A program made the translations under genes and the position numbers. Positions 24,600 through 33,444 of a stretch of 64,000 nucleotides of DNA are shown here, piece after piece. Where the stretch lies: the NCBI GenBank assembly GCA_946557785.1, contig CAMNTH010000004.1, positions 1 to 64,000 of the forward strand, written 5' to 3'. The stretch is from an uncultured Blautia sp. (GTDB lineage Bacteria > Bacillota > Clostridia > Lachnospirales > Lachnospiraceae). Positions within the stretch are counted from its first letter, which is position 1. Each line of letters opens with the position of its first letter. The notes under the pieces were generated by a model, which was given only the letters and a program-made list of their open reading frames with translations, was not told the DNA's origin and made no database searches.

Positions 24600-26795
24600 C
24601 TATTTTTCTTCCACAAAATGGAAATTCCAGCTCTGGTATTCCTGTGCTGCCTCCGGCATACGGAAGCCAGCATACATCAGCGCACCGCCCAGATACCGCG
24701 CACCGTCGTTCATAATATAATACTTGTCTTCTTTTAAGCCCCGGAGCTTCACATAAATAGGAGCACCGTTGGCGTAAATTTTATTTGCCACCACGCTCAT
24801 CAGCGCTTCCCTTCCATCCCTGGATGTAAATTCCCATACCGTATAAACTTCATCCACAAAAGGATTCGTAAGGCGGTGGTATTTCCCGTCCTGGATCAGG
24901 TCATAGTAGCCCTTAAAGGTCTGGATCTGCTTTTTAATCTGATCTTTCTCCTCATCGGAAAGCTTCATAGGATCCAGCTCATAGCCGAAGGTTCCTGCCA
25001 TGGCCACCGTAGCCCTGGTATCCAGCGGTGTTACACGTCCTGTCTGGTGATTGGGGCAGGCAGATACATGGGCGCCTACCGTGCTGACAGGATAAGCAAA
25101 GGATGTGCCGTACTGAATCTTCAAACGCTCAATGGCATCCGTATCATCGCTGCACCAGATCTGAGGTGTATAATAAAGCATACCTGCATCAAACCGTCCG
25201 CCTCCGCCGCTGCATCCCTCTATCAGCATATCCGGATAGCGGTTTCCCAGTTTCTCCAGAAAATCATACAGACCAAGTACATAACGATGGGAAACCTCCC
25301 CCTGTCTGTCAGCCGGAAGGACTGCGCTATAAATATCACTGATACTGCGGTTAAAATCCCATTTCAGGTATTCCACCTTTGCATGATCCAGAACATCACA
25401 CATCTGTGCAAAAATATGATCCCTTACATCCTGTCTGGAGAAATCCAGCACAAGCTGGTAACGCCCCCTCATAGGTTTCCGGCCCGGAATGGTGAACGCC
25501 CAATCCGGATGCTCCCTGTAAAGGTCACTGTCCTCGGAAATACATTCCGGCTCAAACCAGATGCCGAATTTCATTCCAAGCTGATGGATCCGTTCTGAAA
25601 GCTCCGCCAAAGTACAGCCAAGCTTCTTTTCATTTACAAACCAGTCGCCAAGGCCGCTTTCATCGGAATCTCTCTTTCCAAACCATCCGTCATCCATAAC
25701 GAACAGCTCAACGCCTAAACAGGCTGCCTCTTTTGCCATTTCCACAAGCTTATCCCCTGTAAAATTGAAATACGTCCCTTCCCAGTTATTTATAAGAACC
25801 GGCCGCTGGGCCTTTTTATATTTTCCTCTGCAAAGATTATTCCTGAAAGCATAATGAAAGGCATGGGACATTTTTTCAAATCCGGCGTCACTATATACCA
25901 TAGCAACCTCCGGCGTCCAGAAATCTTCTCCCGGTTTCAGCTCAAACTCAAAGTTATCCGGATGGATCCCCATCAGCACCCTTGTCTGATTAAACTGATC
26001 ATATTCTGCTTCCCCCAAAAAGTTACCGCTGTAGAGGAAGGAAAAACCATAACAATTTCCCTGGATTTCTGTTGCACTGCGGTCTGCAAGCACTATAAAA
26101 GGATTATAATGATGGCTTGAAGTTCCCCTCACACTGCCCACAGACTGCACTCCGTGGTGGATATGGGAGCGTGAAAGCTTCCGTTCCATTTCGTGTTTTC
26201 CGTAAAAGGACAGGAAATCATAAGAGCCATACAGCTGATCCAGGCACATGGACAACGCCCGTTCCAGATAAATGGACTGCTCTGCACGATTCTCTATACG
26301 CACGGCACGAGTGATCACATCCAGATTTTCCATGACTCCGTAATAGAGATAAACAAAAACCCCGCTTACATCATCCTTCAAGATTATTACAAGCGTATCC
26401 GCATGATCCCCTTCCCCTGCATAAATAGCCGGAAGGCCTGGAATGGCATACTTGCCTTTGAGAATCTCATATCCTACATAGCGCAGTTCCAGCGCACGCG
26501 CACCCATATGATAGCGGATCTTCAGTGCGCTTGCCCTGTAATCACCGCTTCCAAAGCAGGAATACTCCTGAGGAAGAACCTCCAGGGAATAGGTTCTGTC
26601 AGTCCCTGCCTGATAAGGGTTGCCTGCAAATCCCCTGTCCCTGCAGGATATCAGATAGGAATAGTCAATCACCCCTGTCCTTTTTCCGTAGTAAGTATGC
26701 AGCAGCACTCCAAGGTTATCCACCTTCATCTGATACATGCTGTTGTTGGTATATAATGTAAATAAGGACTTGTTTGCATCCAGTACAACTGCCAT
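24600..26795 (-). CDS. alpha-galactosidase, GH36
   Basis: A 731-residue intracellular enzyme (no signal peptide) that removes alpha-1,6-galactose from raffinose-family sugars or melibiose. It has an N-terminal beta-supersandwich domain, a (beta/alpha)8 barrel with VELFVMDDGWFG, the nucleophile Asp in KWDFNR (about residue 478) and the acid/base Asp in CSDDTD (about 548), then a C-terminal beta domain. ATG at 26795 is used because AAAGGAG lies 8 nt upstream; an earlier in-frame start precedes that site. It is the last gene of a binding protein-permease-permease-hydrolase operon of the Msm/raffinose type. Confidence 0.92.
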   Translation of the reverse strand: MAVVLDANKSLFTLYTNNSMYQMKVDNLGVLLHTYYGKRTGVIDYSYLISCRDRGFAGNPYQAGTDRTYSLEVLPQEYSCFGSGDYRASALKIRYHMGARALELRYVGYEILKGKYAIPGLPAIYAGEGDHADTLVIILKDDVSGVFVYLYYGVMENLDVITRAVRIENRAEQSIYLERALSMCLDQLYGSYDFLSFYGKHEMERKLSRSHIHHGVQSVGSVRGTSSHHYNPFIVLADRSATEIQGNCYGFSFLYSGNFLGEAEYDQFNQTRVLMGIHPDNFEFELKPGEDFWTPEVAMVYSDAGFEKMSHAFHYAFRNNLCRGKYKKAQRPVLINNWEGTYFNFTGDKLVEMAKEAACLGVELFVMDDGWFGKRDSDESGLGDWFVNEKKLGCTLAELSERIHQLGMKFGIWFEPECISEDSDLYREHPDWAFTIPGRKPMRGRYQLVLDFSRQDVRDHIFAQMCDVLDHAKVEYLKWDFNRSISDIYSAVLPADRQGEVSHRYVLGLYDFLEKLGNRYPDMLIEGCSGGGGRFDAGMLYYTPQIWCSDDTDAIERLKIQYGTSFAYPVSTVGAHVSACPNHQTGRVTPLDTRATVAMAGTFGYELDPMKLSDEEKDQIKKQIQTFKGYYDLIQDGKYHRLTNPFVDEVYTVWEFTSRDGREALMSVVANKIYANGAPIYVKLRGLKEDKYYIMNDGARYLGGALMYAGFRMPEAAQEYQSWNFHFVEEK

Positions 26796-26840
26796 AGGTC
26801 TTTCTCCTTTATACACATAATTCTTCTGCTTCTGCAGTTT

Positions 26841-26871
26841 GCGGCCTGCACGCTTGCAGGCCGCCTTTTTT
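26841..26871 (+). terminator. terminator-like hairpin, antisense to the operon
   Basis: Perfect 9-bp stem GCGGCCTGC/GCAGGCCGC, 6-nt loop, then six T on the plus strand. All nearby genes run on the minus strand, where the hairpin has no T tail. There it would only act as an intercistronic stem between the permease and the hydrolase. Confidence 0.7.
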
Positions 26872-26904
26872 CATTATAAGCTTAAATCTATGGCTGCGAT
26901 CATA

Positions 26905-27750
26905 TCACTTGACAGCGCCGTTTACAACACCATTCAAAATCTGCTTCTGGCATACCAGATAGAAGATCAGGATTGGGATCAAAGCCAGCAAATAAGAAGC
27001 AAATGCCAGGTTATAATTTGTTCCGAACTGAGTCTGGAAATTCAGCTGTGCCAGCGGAAGGGTATTTTTCGCAGTACCTGACATAATTACCAGCGGCGTC
27101 ATAACGTCATTCCATACGCTCAATGCCGTCAGAACTGCAACTGTTGCATGCATTGGCTTCATATTCGGGAAAATAATGCTCCAGTAGGTTCTCCATGTGC
27201 TTGCACCATCCACACGGGCAGCTTCCTCCAGGGCAACGGGAATGTTTGTTAAATATCCGGAATAAAGCATTAGGTTCATAGGCATGTAGAATACTACATA
27301 CAATACAATAACACCTACCCAGTTTCCGATCCCCATCTGTGCCGTCTGTTTTACCAGGGGCATCATCAAAATAGCAAATGGAACGAACATACCGCTTACA
27401 ATGTACAAATAAGCAAGGTTGTAAAATTTGCTTTTTGCTTTATTTCTTCCAATGGCATAGCCTGCCAGGGAATGGATGATAATCGCAAGGAGTACAGTAG
27501 AAATGCTGATAAGCAAACTGTTTCCAAGGGAATTCCAAAAATCCGTAACCTCCATAGCTTCTCTGAAGTTTTCAAAGCCCCAGGAAGAGGGGAATGCCAG
27601 TGCGCCGGCAATGTCATTTGTCATTTCTGATGGTTTTTTAAACGCAATGATCACTGCCATATAAAGAGGGAAGAATACAGTCAAACAACCAATAATCAGC
27701 AGAATCGTAATCGGCCAATTTGTCTTTTCTACAGTGCTTGTCTTTTTCAT
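26905..27750 (-). CDS. sugar ABC transporter permease, MalG/MsmG type
   Basis: A 281-residue membrane protein with six predicted helices and the EAA loop EEAARVDGASTWRTYWSIIF that contacts the ATPase. It pairs with the permease encoded immediately upstream; start and stop overlap by one base. It belongs to the alpha-galactoside uptake system. No ATPase is encoded in the operon, so a shared MsmK-type ATPase elsewhere is expected. Confidence 0.9.
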   Translation of the reverse strand: MKKTSTVEKTNWPITILLIIGCLTVFFPLYMAVIIAFKKPSEMTNDIAGALAFPSSWGFENFREAMEVTDFWNSLGNSLLISISTVLLAIIIHSLAGYAIGRNKAKSKFYNLAYLYIVSGMFVPFAILMMPLVKQTAQMGIGNWVGVIVLYVVFYMPMNLMLYSGYLTNIPVALEEAARVDGASTWRTYWSIIFPNMKPMHATVAVLTALSVWNDVMTPLVIMSGTAKNTLPLAQLNFQTQFGTNYNLAFASYLLALIPILIFYLVCQKQILNGVVNGAVK

Positions 27751-28616
27751 TATAGCTGTTCCTCCTTTTTGCCTAAAACTGTAAGCTGGAATACAGAGAT
27801 CAATACAATTACCACAAAGAAAAGAACTGCATTCGCACTCTGGAAACCAAACTGTCCGCCATCCATACCATTCTTATAGATCAGGTAAGAAATGGATTCC
27901 GTGCTCTGCGCAGGACCGCCGTTTGTCAATGCTACGATCTGATCGAATGCCATCAGGAAGTTCTTCATACAGAGGACCATATTGATACTAAAAAACGGCA
28001 TGATCAGAGGGAAGGTCAGGCTCTTAAATTTCGTCCAGCCTGTTGCTCCGTCAATGGAGCCTGCCTCATATACATCCTCCGGAACGGTCTGCAGACCGGA
28101 AATGTAAATGATGGTATTCATGGCAATAGACTGCCATGCAGCAACTACAACAATGGCAAACCATGCCCACTTTGTACTGGAAAGCCAGCTGTTGCTCAAA
28201 AAGCCAATGCCTGCTGCTTTTCCTGCTGCAGGAAGAATATAAGTAAAAATAAATCCAAAAATGTAGCCGATAACCAGTCCGCCCAGAATGTTGGGAATAA
28301 AGTAAATTCCTCGCAGCGCACTTTTAAAGCGGATCTTATTGTTCAGAGCGAGCGCCATGATCAGGCTGAGCACATTTACAATAAGGGTTCCCACAAGTGC
28401 AAATTTGAAGGTAAACAAATAGGATTTTCCAACACGTGCATCCTGGAACAGATCTATGTAATTCCGAAGGCCTACAAAGTCATAGCTTCCGTAACCCTTA
28501 AAGTTCGTAAAGCTGTACATAAAGCCTTTGATCAGCGGCAGGGTGTTAAAGACAAAGAACAATACCAAAACCGGTATGGTAATCATCATAAATGTACGTT
28601 TTCTATCATTTTTCAT
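27750..28616 (-). CDS. sugar ABC transporter permease, MalF/MsmF type
   Basis: A 288-residue permease with six helices and the EAA-type loop YEAGSIDGATGWTKFKSLTF. ATG at 28616 follows a strong AAGGAGG-containing leader; the longer in-frame start at 28658 would lie inside the preceding gene. It forms the channel with the MsmG-type subunit. Confidence 0.9.
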   Translation of the reverse strand: MKNDRKRTFMMITIPVLVLFFVFNTLPLIKGFMYSFTNFKGYGSYDFVGLRNYIDLFQDARVGKSYLFTFKFALVGTLIVNVLSLIMALALNNKIRFKSALRGIYFIPNILGGLVIGYIFGFIFTYILPAAGKAAGIGFLSNSWLSSTKWAWFAIVVVAAWQSIAMNTIIYISGLQTVPEDVYEAGSIDGATGWTKFKSLTFPLIMPFFSINMVLCMKNFLMAFDQIVALTNGGPAQSTESISYLIYKNGMDGGQFGFQSANAVLFFVVIVLISVFQLTVLGKKEEQL

Positions 28617-28632
28617 GACCTTTCCCCCTCCT

Positions 28633-29922
28633 TCAGTTCGAGCCGTGTTTTGCTTCATAATCCTGAACCTTGCGGATCAGGTCACGGTTATAGCGAATCC
28701 ACTGCACATCAAAATTCTCAAGGAATGCATCTGTGTCGCCTTCCATAAGATATGTCTGGATCAAAGCATCCACACTCATCTCAGCCGGGTAGTAATGATC
28801 CTGGTAATCCACCATCTTACCTGCTTCAATATACTCTTTCATACCGTCCAGCATGGATGGAAGTGTAAAGCTGCCTTCCTTACAGGGAACTGCATTCTGG
28901 TCATTAAGGTAGATCTGAACGGTTTCATCCTCCAGAAGGAAGTTCAGCACCTCATAAGCAGCCTCTTTGTTCTCACAATCCTTCATTACAGAAAACTGCA
29001 GATCCACACCGGAGTTCAATAGCTGTTCATCTGCATTGTCATTTGCCGGAAATACAAAGGAATCAATATCCATCTCCGGATTCACAGACAAAATCTGAGG
29101 AACTGCGTAGCTTCCGATACAGTACATTGCAGATTCACCTCTGGCAAAAGCTGTACATGCATCATTGTAGGAGTATGCATACGGATCAGCCTGGGCATAA
29201 GGAAGAAGCTGGATGATCTTCTCAGATAATTCCCTGTATTCCTCTGCAAAAGTAGTCTCTCCTCTGTTTACCTGCTGGCACACATCTGCAGGAGCAAGGT
29301 CACAGGCCATAGCATTCCACGGTGCAAGACATGTCCATGTATCCTTAAAGCCGAAATATAGCGGCTGCTGTCCGGATGCCTGAATGGTATCCAATAATGT
29401 AATAAATTCATCCCAGGTAGTTGGAATCTCCCAGTTGTTCTCTTCAAACATCTCTCTGTTGTAAAGAATACCTGCAGCATTTGCCACATAGGGAACAGCG
29501 TACACTCCGTCCATAGGGATAAATTCCAAATTTTTATCAATATCCAGATATGCCTGTTTAATAGAGGACAGACCTTCAAAATCAGAGATATCAGCCAGCA
29601 TATCAGAATCTACAAAGTTAGAAAAGTTTACGTCACCGCCAATGCCTATGATATCCGGTGCGTCTTCTTTGATAAAGCGTGTCTTCAAAACAGTCATTGC
29701 ATCCTTGGGAGAAGAAATCTTCAACTCAATATCATCATGAGTTTCATTAAATTTCTTTTCCATTTCTTCAAACGCCTTTACTGCTTCGGGTTTGTAATGA
29801 ACCATTTCGATCTGGACCTTTCCATTGTCTGATCCGTTCCCACATCCGCCAAGGAGCAGTCCCAAGCCTGCTGCTGCCAGCACTGCTGCCAAACCTGATG
29901 CGGCTCTCTTCTTGTTAATCAT
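28633..29922 (-). CDS. sugar-binding lipoprotein of the alpha-galactoside ABC importer
   Basis: A 429-residue extracellular solute-binding protein (family 1, MalE/MsmE-like). Signal peptide with lipobox LLGGC, Cys27 being the lipid-modified residue, then the mature lobe starting VQIEMVHYKPEAVKAFEEME. ATG at 29922 has GAAAGGAG 7 nt upstream. First gene of the operon, facing the AraC regulator across a 300-bp control region. Confidence 0.92.
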   Translation of the reverse strand: MINKKRAASGLAAVLAAAGLGLLLGGCGNGSDNGKVQIEMVHYKPEAVKAFEEMEKKFNETHDDIELKISSPKDAMTVLKTRFIKEDAPDIIGIGGDVNFSNFVDSDMLADISDFEGLSSIKQAYLDIDKNLEFIPMDGVYAVPYVANAAGILYNREMFEENNWEIPTTWDEFITLLDTIQASGQQPLYFGFKDTWTCLAPWNAMACDLAPADVCQQVNRGETTFAEEYRELSEKIIQLLPYAQADPYAYSYNDACTAFARGESAMYCIGSYAVPQILSVNPEMDIDSFVFPANDNADEQLLNSGVDLQFSVMKDCENKEAAYEVLNFLLEDETVQIYLNDQNAVPCKEGSFTLPSMLDGMKEYIEAGKMVDYQDHYYPAEMSVDALIQTYLMEGDTDAFLENFDVQWIRYNRDLIRKVQDYEAKHGSN

Positions 29923-30025
29923 GATAGTTCTCCTTTCCGAATCCCTTTTTCTCAACCATGGTTTCAAATTTCCCCAGGTACGTCTACCCGGATATTGCTG
30001 ACTTAGAAGCTTTTAAGATATTACG

Positions 30026-30054
30026 ATTTTATCATTTGTATTTCAATTCGTAAA
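30026..30054 (-). promoter_or_regulatory. promoter of the alpha-galactoside operon
   Basis: On the minus strand TTTACG (-35, 30049-30054) and TAAAAT (-10, 30026-30031) are 17 bp apart. Both boxes are imperfect, as expected for an activator-dependent promoter. An inverted 10-mer half-site lies 22 bp upstream. Confidence 0.5.
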
Positions 30055-30075
30055 TGTTCTGTTTAGTCCATTTTA

Positions 30076-30128
30076 TACCATAATGCTATTTTTCAAGAAA
30101 ATGATTGAAGTATAGACTCATTATGGTA
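30076..30128. promoter_or_regulatory. inverted 10-mer pair in the divergent control region
   Basis: TACCATAATG at 30076-30085 and its exact reverse complement CATTATGGTA at 30119-30128 are 43 bp apart centre to centre, about four helical turns. One lies upstream of the operon's -35, and the other fills the spacer end of the regulator's own promoter. This fits binding of the AraC-type regulator for activation and autoregulation. Confidence 0.55.
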
Positions 30129-30134
30129 TATAAT
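30105..30134 (+). promoter_or_regulatory. promoter of the AraC-type regulator
   Basis: TTGAAG at 30105-30110 and a perfect TATAAT at 30129-30134, 18 bp apart, about 95 bp upstream of the regulator start. The right inverted half-site abuts the -10 box. Confidence 0.65.
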
Positions 30135-30229
30135 ATAAGAAAAAGGCAATATTTTAGTGCTTTTTAACATATTTTTGTCACTTTTTCTGAGCAATTTTAC
30201 CAAATCAAAAGCATGGAGGGATGCCAAAT

Positions 30230-31078
30230 ATGCCAAATCTCTTGTTTCATATGTTTTCTGATGATCGTTTCATGGATCTAAGCCTGTACCAATACGGATA
30301 CGAAAAATGCCGTCCTCTTCATTCCTACGGTCCCTTTGTCAGGAATCACTACCTGTTTCACTACGTAATTTCCGGCAAAGGAACCCTTTTAACAGACGAC
30401 ACCCACAATCATTCTGAGGAATACCATGTGGAAACCGGACACGGATTCCTTATTGAGCCTGGAAGGGTCAATACCTATTTTGCAGACAGAGAGGAACCCT
30501 GGGAATATGTCTGGATCGAATTTGGGGGGCTGCGTGCCAGGGATATCCTGGAAAGCTCCGGCCTTTCTTCTGAAACGCCTCTTTATACCCCCAGTTCCCC
30601 GCAGGCAGGGGAGCAATTAAAAGAGCGGCTTCTTTATCTTGCCAATCACGACCAGGAATCCCCTCTTCATCAGATCGGTTACCTGTACCTCATTATGGAT
30701 GCCGTTTATTCCGGCTCTTCCCAGAAGCGCAAGATACAAGGCGGCAAGCTGTCCGAATTTTATGCAAAAGAGGCTGTCACTTTTATTGAGCAGAACTATG
30801 CCCTTCCTGTCACCGTGGAAGATATGGCAGGCAGGTGCAACCTGGATCGAAGTTATTTCGGCAAGATCTTTAAGGACACCATGGGGCAGTCTCCCCAGGA
30901 ATTCCTTATACGCTACCGCATGAACAGAGCTGCAGAGCTATTAAAGCTGACGGATCAGTCTATCCATGATATCAGCATTCAGGTGGGTTATCCCAACCAG
31001 CTCCACTTTTCCAGGGCATTTAAGAAGATTTTTGACGTTTCACCCAGAGTTTACCGCCAAAACAATAAGCTTCTTTAA
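30230..31078 (+). CDS. AraC-family regulator (MsmR-like)
   Basis: A 282-residue protein: N-terminal cupin ligand-binding domain (RNHYLFHYVISGKGTLL through GFLIEPGRVNTYFAD) and a C-terminal pair of helix-turn-helix motifs (TVEDMAGRCNLDRSYFGKIF and IHDISIQVGYPNQLHFSRAF). ATG at 30230 is 9 nt after GGAGGG; an in-frame ATG at 30221 directly abuts that site. Divergent from the alpha-galactoside operon, which it probably activates on binding of melibiose or raffinose-type sugars. Confidence 0.9.
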   Translation: MPNLLFHMFSDDRFMDLSLYQYGYEKCRPLHSYGPFVRNHYLFHYVISGKGTLLTDDTHNHSEEYHVETGHGFLIEPGRVNTYFADREEPWEYVWIEFGGLRARDILESSGLSSETPLYTPSSPQAGEQLKERLLYLANHDQESPLHQIGYLYLIMDAVYSGSSQKRKIQGGKLSEFYAKEAVTFIEQNYALPVTVEDMAGRCNLDRSYFGKIFKDTMGQSPQEFLIRYRMNRAAELLKLTDQSIHDISIQVGYPNQLHFSRAFKKIFDVSPRVYRQNNKLL

Positions 31079-31085
31079 AAAAGCA

Positions 31086-31114
31086 TTTACAAGTAGTATT
31101 CAAAACTATATAAT
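31086..31114 (+). promoter_or_regulatory. promoter of the DUF1836 gene
   Basis: TTTACA at 31086-31091 and TATAAT at 31109-31114 with a 17-bp spacer, starting just after the AraC stop. The start of transcription would be about 15 bp before the DUF1836 start codon. Confidence 0.7.
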
Positions 31115-31136
31115 AGAAGGCAGAGGTGATAAACGT

Positions 31137-31778
31137 ATGAATATTGATGCCAAAGACATGATTAACAGTATCCTGAATAGTATTTCCAAAGTTGACTATA
31201 TTAAACCAGAGGACCTGCCTAATATTGACTTATACATGGATCAGGTAACTACCTTTATGGAATCCCAGCTTGTTTCCACCAAGCGTTATCCTGAAGACAA
31301 GATCCTGACCAAGACTATGATCAACAATTACGCCAAAAATAATCTGCTTCCCTCCCCTGAGAAGAAGCGGTATTCCAAAGAGCATCTGCTTATGCTGATT
31401 TTTATATACTATTTTAAAAACATTCTTTCCATTAATGATATTCAGACTTTGCTCGCCCCCATTACCGGCAAATTTTTTAAGTCAACAGGGGAAAAAGATC
31501 TGACCTATATTTATAATGAAGTATTCAGCATGGAAAAAGGGCGTATTGAATCTCTGAAAAAGGATTTGTTCAAAAGCTACCAGGCAGCCCAAGGCACCTT
31601 TGAGGACGCAGATGAAGAGGATCGGGAATTTCTGAAAAACTTTTCCTTTATCTGTCAGCTCAGCTTTGACGTATATCTGAAAAAAATGCTCATTGAACAT
31701 CTCATTGACGACATGCGCCCGGAAAAACCCACAGGAAAAAACCGCAAGGAAAAAGTGCCTAAAGCAAAAAAGGAATAA
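31137..31778 (+). CDS. DUF1836 protein
   Basis: A 213-residue Firmicutes protein. Residues 1-110 carry the DUF1836 pattern (PNIDLYMDQVTTFMES, KILTKTMINNYAKNNLLPSP and RYSKEHLLMLIFIYYFKNIL), which resembles a MerR-like winged helix-turn-helix. The C-terminus is Lys-rich. AGAGG precedes the ATG. A regulatory role is presumed from the fold; the target is unknown. Confidence 0.85.
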   Translation: MNIDAKDMINSILNSISKVDYIKPEDLPNIDLYMDQVTTFMESQLVSTKRYPEDKILTKTMINNYAKNNLLPSPEKKRYSKEHLLMLIFIYYFKNILSINDIQTLLAPITGKFFKSTGEKDLTYIYNEVFSMEKGRIESLKKDLFKSYQAAQGTFEDADEEDREFLKNFSFICQLSFDVYLKKMLIEHLIDDMRPEKPTGKNRKEKVPKAKKE

Positions 31779-31787
31779 CAAATACAG

Positions 31788-31833
31788 CAGGAGCGCCGCT
31801 GCAGACAACTTTTCATCTGCAGAGGTGCTCCTG
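31788..31833. terminator. hairpin between convergent genes
   Basis: CAGGAGCGCCGCTGCAGA pairs with TCTGCAGAGGTGCTCCTG over 18 positions with few mismatches. It lies between the plus-strand DUF1836 gene and the minus-strand YerC-like gene. The T tails are short on both sides, so bidirectional termination is likely but not textbook. Confidence 0.6.
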
Positions 31834-31855
31834 CCGTTTATACACAAATTCTTAT

Positions 31856-32158
31856 TTACTGTTCTTCCCCCTGGCTGCCCATTCTGGCAAAGACCATTTC
31901 GTATCCATCGTTTCCATAGTTAAGCGAACGGTTCACACGGCTGATCGTTGCAGTCGATGCACCTGTTTTCTCGGAAATATCCAGGTATGTTCTCTTATCC
32001 ATCAGCATTTTGGCAACTTCAAAACGCTGGGATAAGGAAAGAAGTTCATTAATCGTACATACATCTTCAAAAAAAGTGTAACACTCTTCTTTATTCTTCA
32101 GGCACAAGATTGCCTCAAAAAGATGGTCAACAGCCTCTGTTCTGATTTTTTTACCCAT
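31856..32158 (-). CDS. YerC/YecD-family TrpR-like protein
   Basis: A 100-residue protein of the TrpR superfamily: EAILCLKNKEECYTFFEDVC, then INELLSLSQRFEVAKML and a helix-turn-helix at TYLDISEKTGASTATISRVN followed by RSLNYGNDGYE. In Firmicutes this family sits near pcrA or as a free-standing gene, and its ligand is unknown. ATG at 32158 has AAAGGAG 7 nt upstream. Confidence 0.85.
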   Translation of the reverse strand: MGKKIRTEAVDHLFEAILCLKNKEECYTFFEDVCTINELLSLSQRFEVAKMLMDKRTYLDISEKTGASTATISRVNRSLNYGNDGYEMVFARMGSQGEEQ

Positions 32159-32256
32159 ATCCCTGCTCCTTTGAAACAATTTTTTATCACTCAGCAATAT
32201 TAATATATTAACACGCTACAGTATCATGGGCAAGTGGTTTTTTCATAAAATCAGTT

Positions 32257-33441
32257 TTATTTTGCAATAAATGATTTCCGCTTACTTACTACATCAAAAA
32301 TAACAGCAGCCAAAAGAACGGCACCTTTTACAACCTTCTGCATGTTCTGGTCTGTTCCCATAATACTCATGCCCTGGTTGATAATTCCCATAAGAACAGC
32401 ACCAACGATTACTCCCGGAACCGTACCGGTTCCGCCGTATGCAGATGCACCCCCGATGAAGCAGGAACCAATGGCATCCATCTCGTAGTTCTGTCCATAA
32501 GTAGGCTGCGCGGAGGTCATTCGGGCAATGGTCAGAAGGCCTGCAAGTCCTGCAAGAAATCCCATATTGGTATATGCAATAAAATATACCCTGTTAGTAT
32601 TAATTCCGGAAAGCTTGGTAGCCTTCTCATTTCCTCCTACGGCATAGAAATGGCGGCCTACAGTAGTTTTACTGGTAATATAGCCGTAAACCAGGACAAC
32701 TAGCAGAACCCATACCAGAGAGGTTGGAATTCCTTTATACTGCGCAAGCTTAAAGGACACAGCAAGCACTACAAGAGCGATCACTGCCATTTTACAGTAC
32801 ATTCCAGCAACGCTTCCTGTTTCATAGCCATTTTTCTTACGGTTTAGATAGCTATGCATAGTCATGACAATATAAACCACGCTGACAATGATACCAAGGG
32901 CAAGTGCTACACGGTTCAGCCCTTCTTTGCCTCCAAGGAAATCAGGAACATAGCAGTTTGCACCGCCGCCGAACAGCTTAACAAAAATTTCTGATTTGAT
33001 AGGAAGTGTTTTTCCTGCAAGAACCACATTAGATAGTCCCCGGAACATCAGCATGCCTGCCAAAGTCACAATAAACGGAGGAATACGCACATAGGCAATC
33101 CAAAATGCCTGCCATGCGCCGATCAGTGCGCCAATCACGAGAGCCAGAATGACCGCTGCTCCGTCCGGCAGCTTCATATTTTCCATAAAAATACCGCACA
33201 GTGCTCCTACAAAGCACACAACAGATCCAACGGAAAGATCGATATTGCCCCCTGTTAAAATACATAGCAGCATACCTGTTGCAAGAACAAATACATATGC
33301 ATTCTGCGAGATCAGGTTGTTAATATTCTGCGGGTAAAGAATCTTGCCCTGGGTGCCCCAGGTAAAAAACAGAGTTACAAGAACAAGAACGATAATCATT
33401 GTATATTTTTGAAAGCCGGCTTTCATTTTTGCTTTATCCAT
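32257..33441 (-). CDS. sugar ABC transporter permease (GguB/XylH/MmsB type)
   Basis: A 394-residue permease of the ribose/xylose class, with about ten helices and the conserved GGNIDLSVGSVVCFVGAL and FIVTLAGMLMFRGLSNVV motifs and IGGASAYGGTGTVPGVIVG near the end. It is the last gene of the sensing-uptake operon and starts 3 bp after the ATPase stop. Confidence 0.92.
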   Translation of the reverse strand: MDKAKMKAGFQKYTMIIVLVLVTLFFTWGTQGKILYPQNINNLISQNAYVFVLATGMLLCILTGGNIDLSVGSVVCFVGALCGIFMENMKLPDGAAVILALVIGALIGAWQAFWIAYVRIPPFIVTLAGMLMFRGLSNVVLAGKTLPIKSEIFVKLFGGGANCYVPDFLGGKEGLNRVALALGIIVSVVYIVMTMHSYLNRKKNGYETGSVAGMYCKMAVIALVVLAVSFKLAQYKGIPTSLVWVLLVVLVYGYITSKTTVGRHFYAVGGNEKATKLSGINTNRVYFIAYTNMGFLAGLAGLLTIARMTSAQPTYGQNYEMDAIGSCFIGGASAYGGTGTVPGVIVGAVLMGIINQGMSIMGTDQNMQKVVKGAVLLAAVIFDVVSKRKSFIAK

Positions 33442-33444
33442 TGC

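Noticed and set aside
31856-32158. TrpR tryptophan repressor
   Set aside because: Belongs to the YerC/YecD branch of the superfamily, which is not the tryptophan-binding TrpR, and no trp genes are near.
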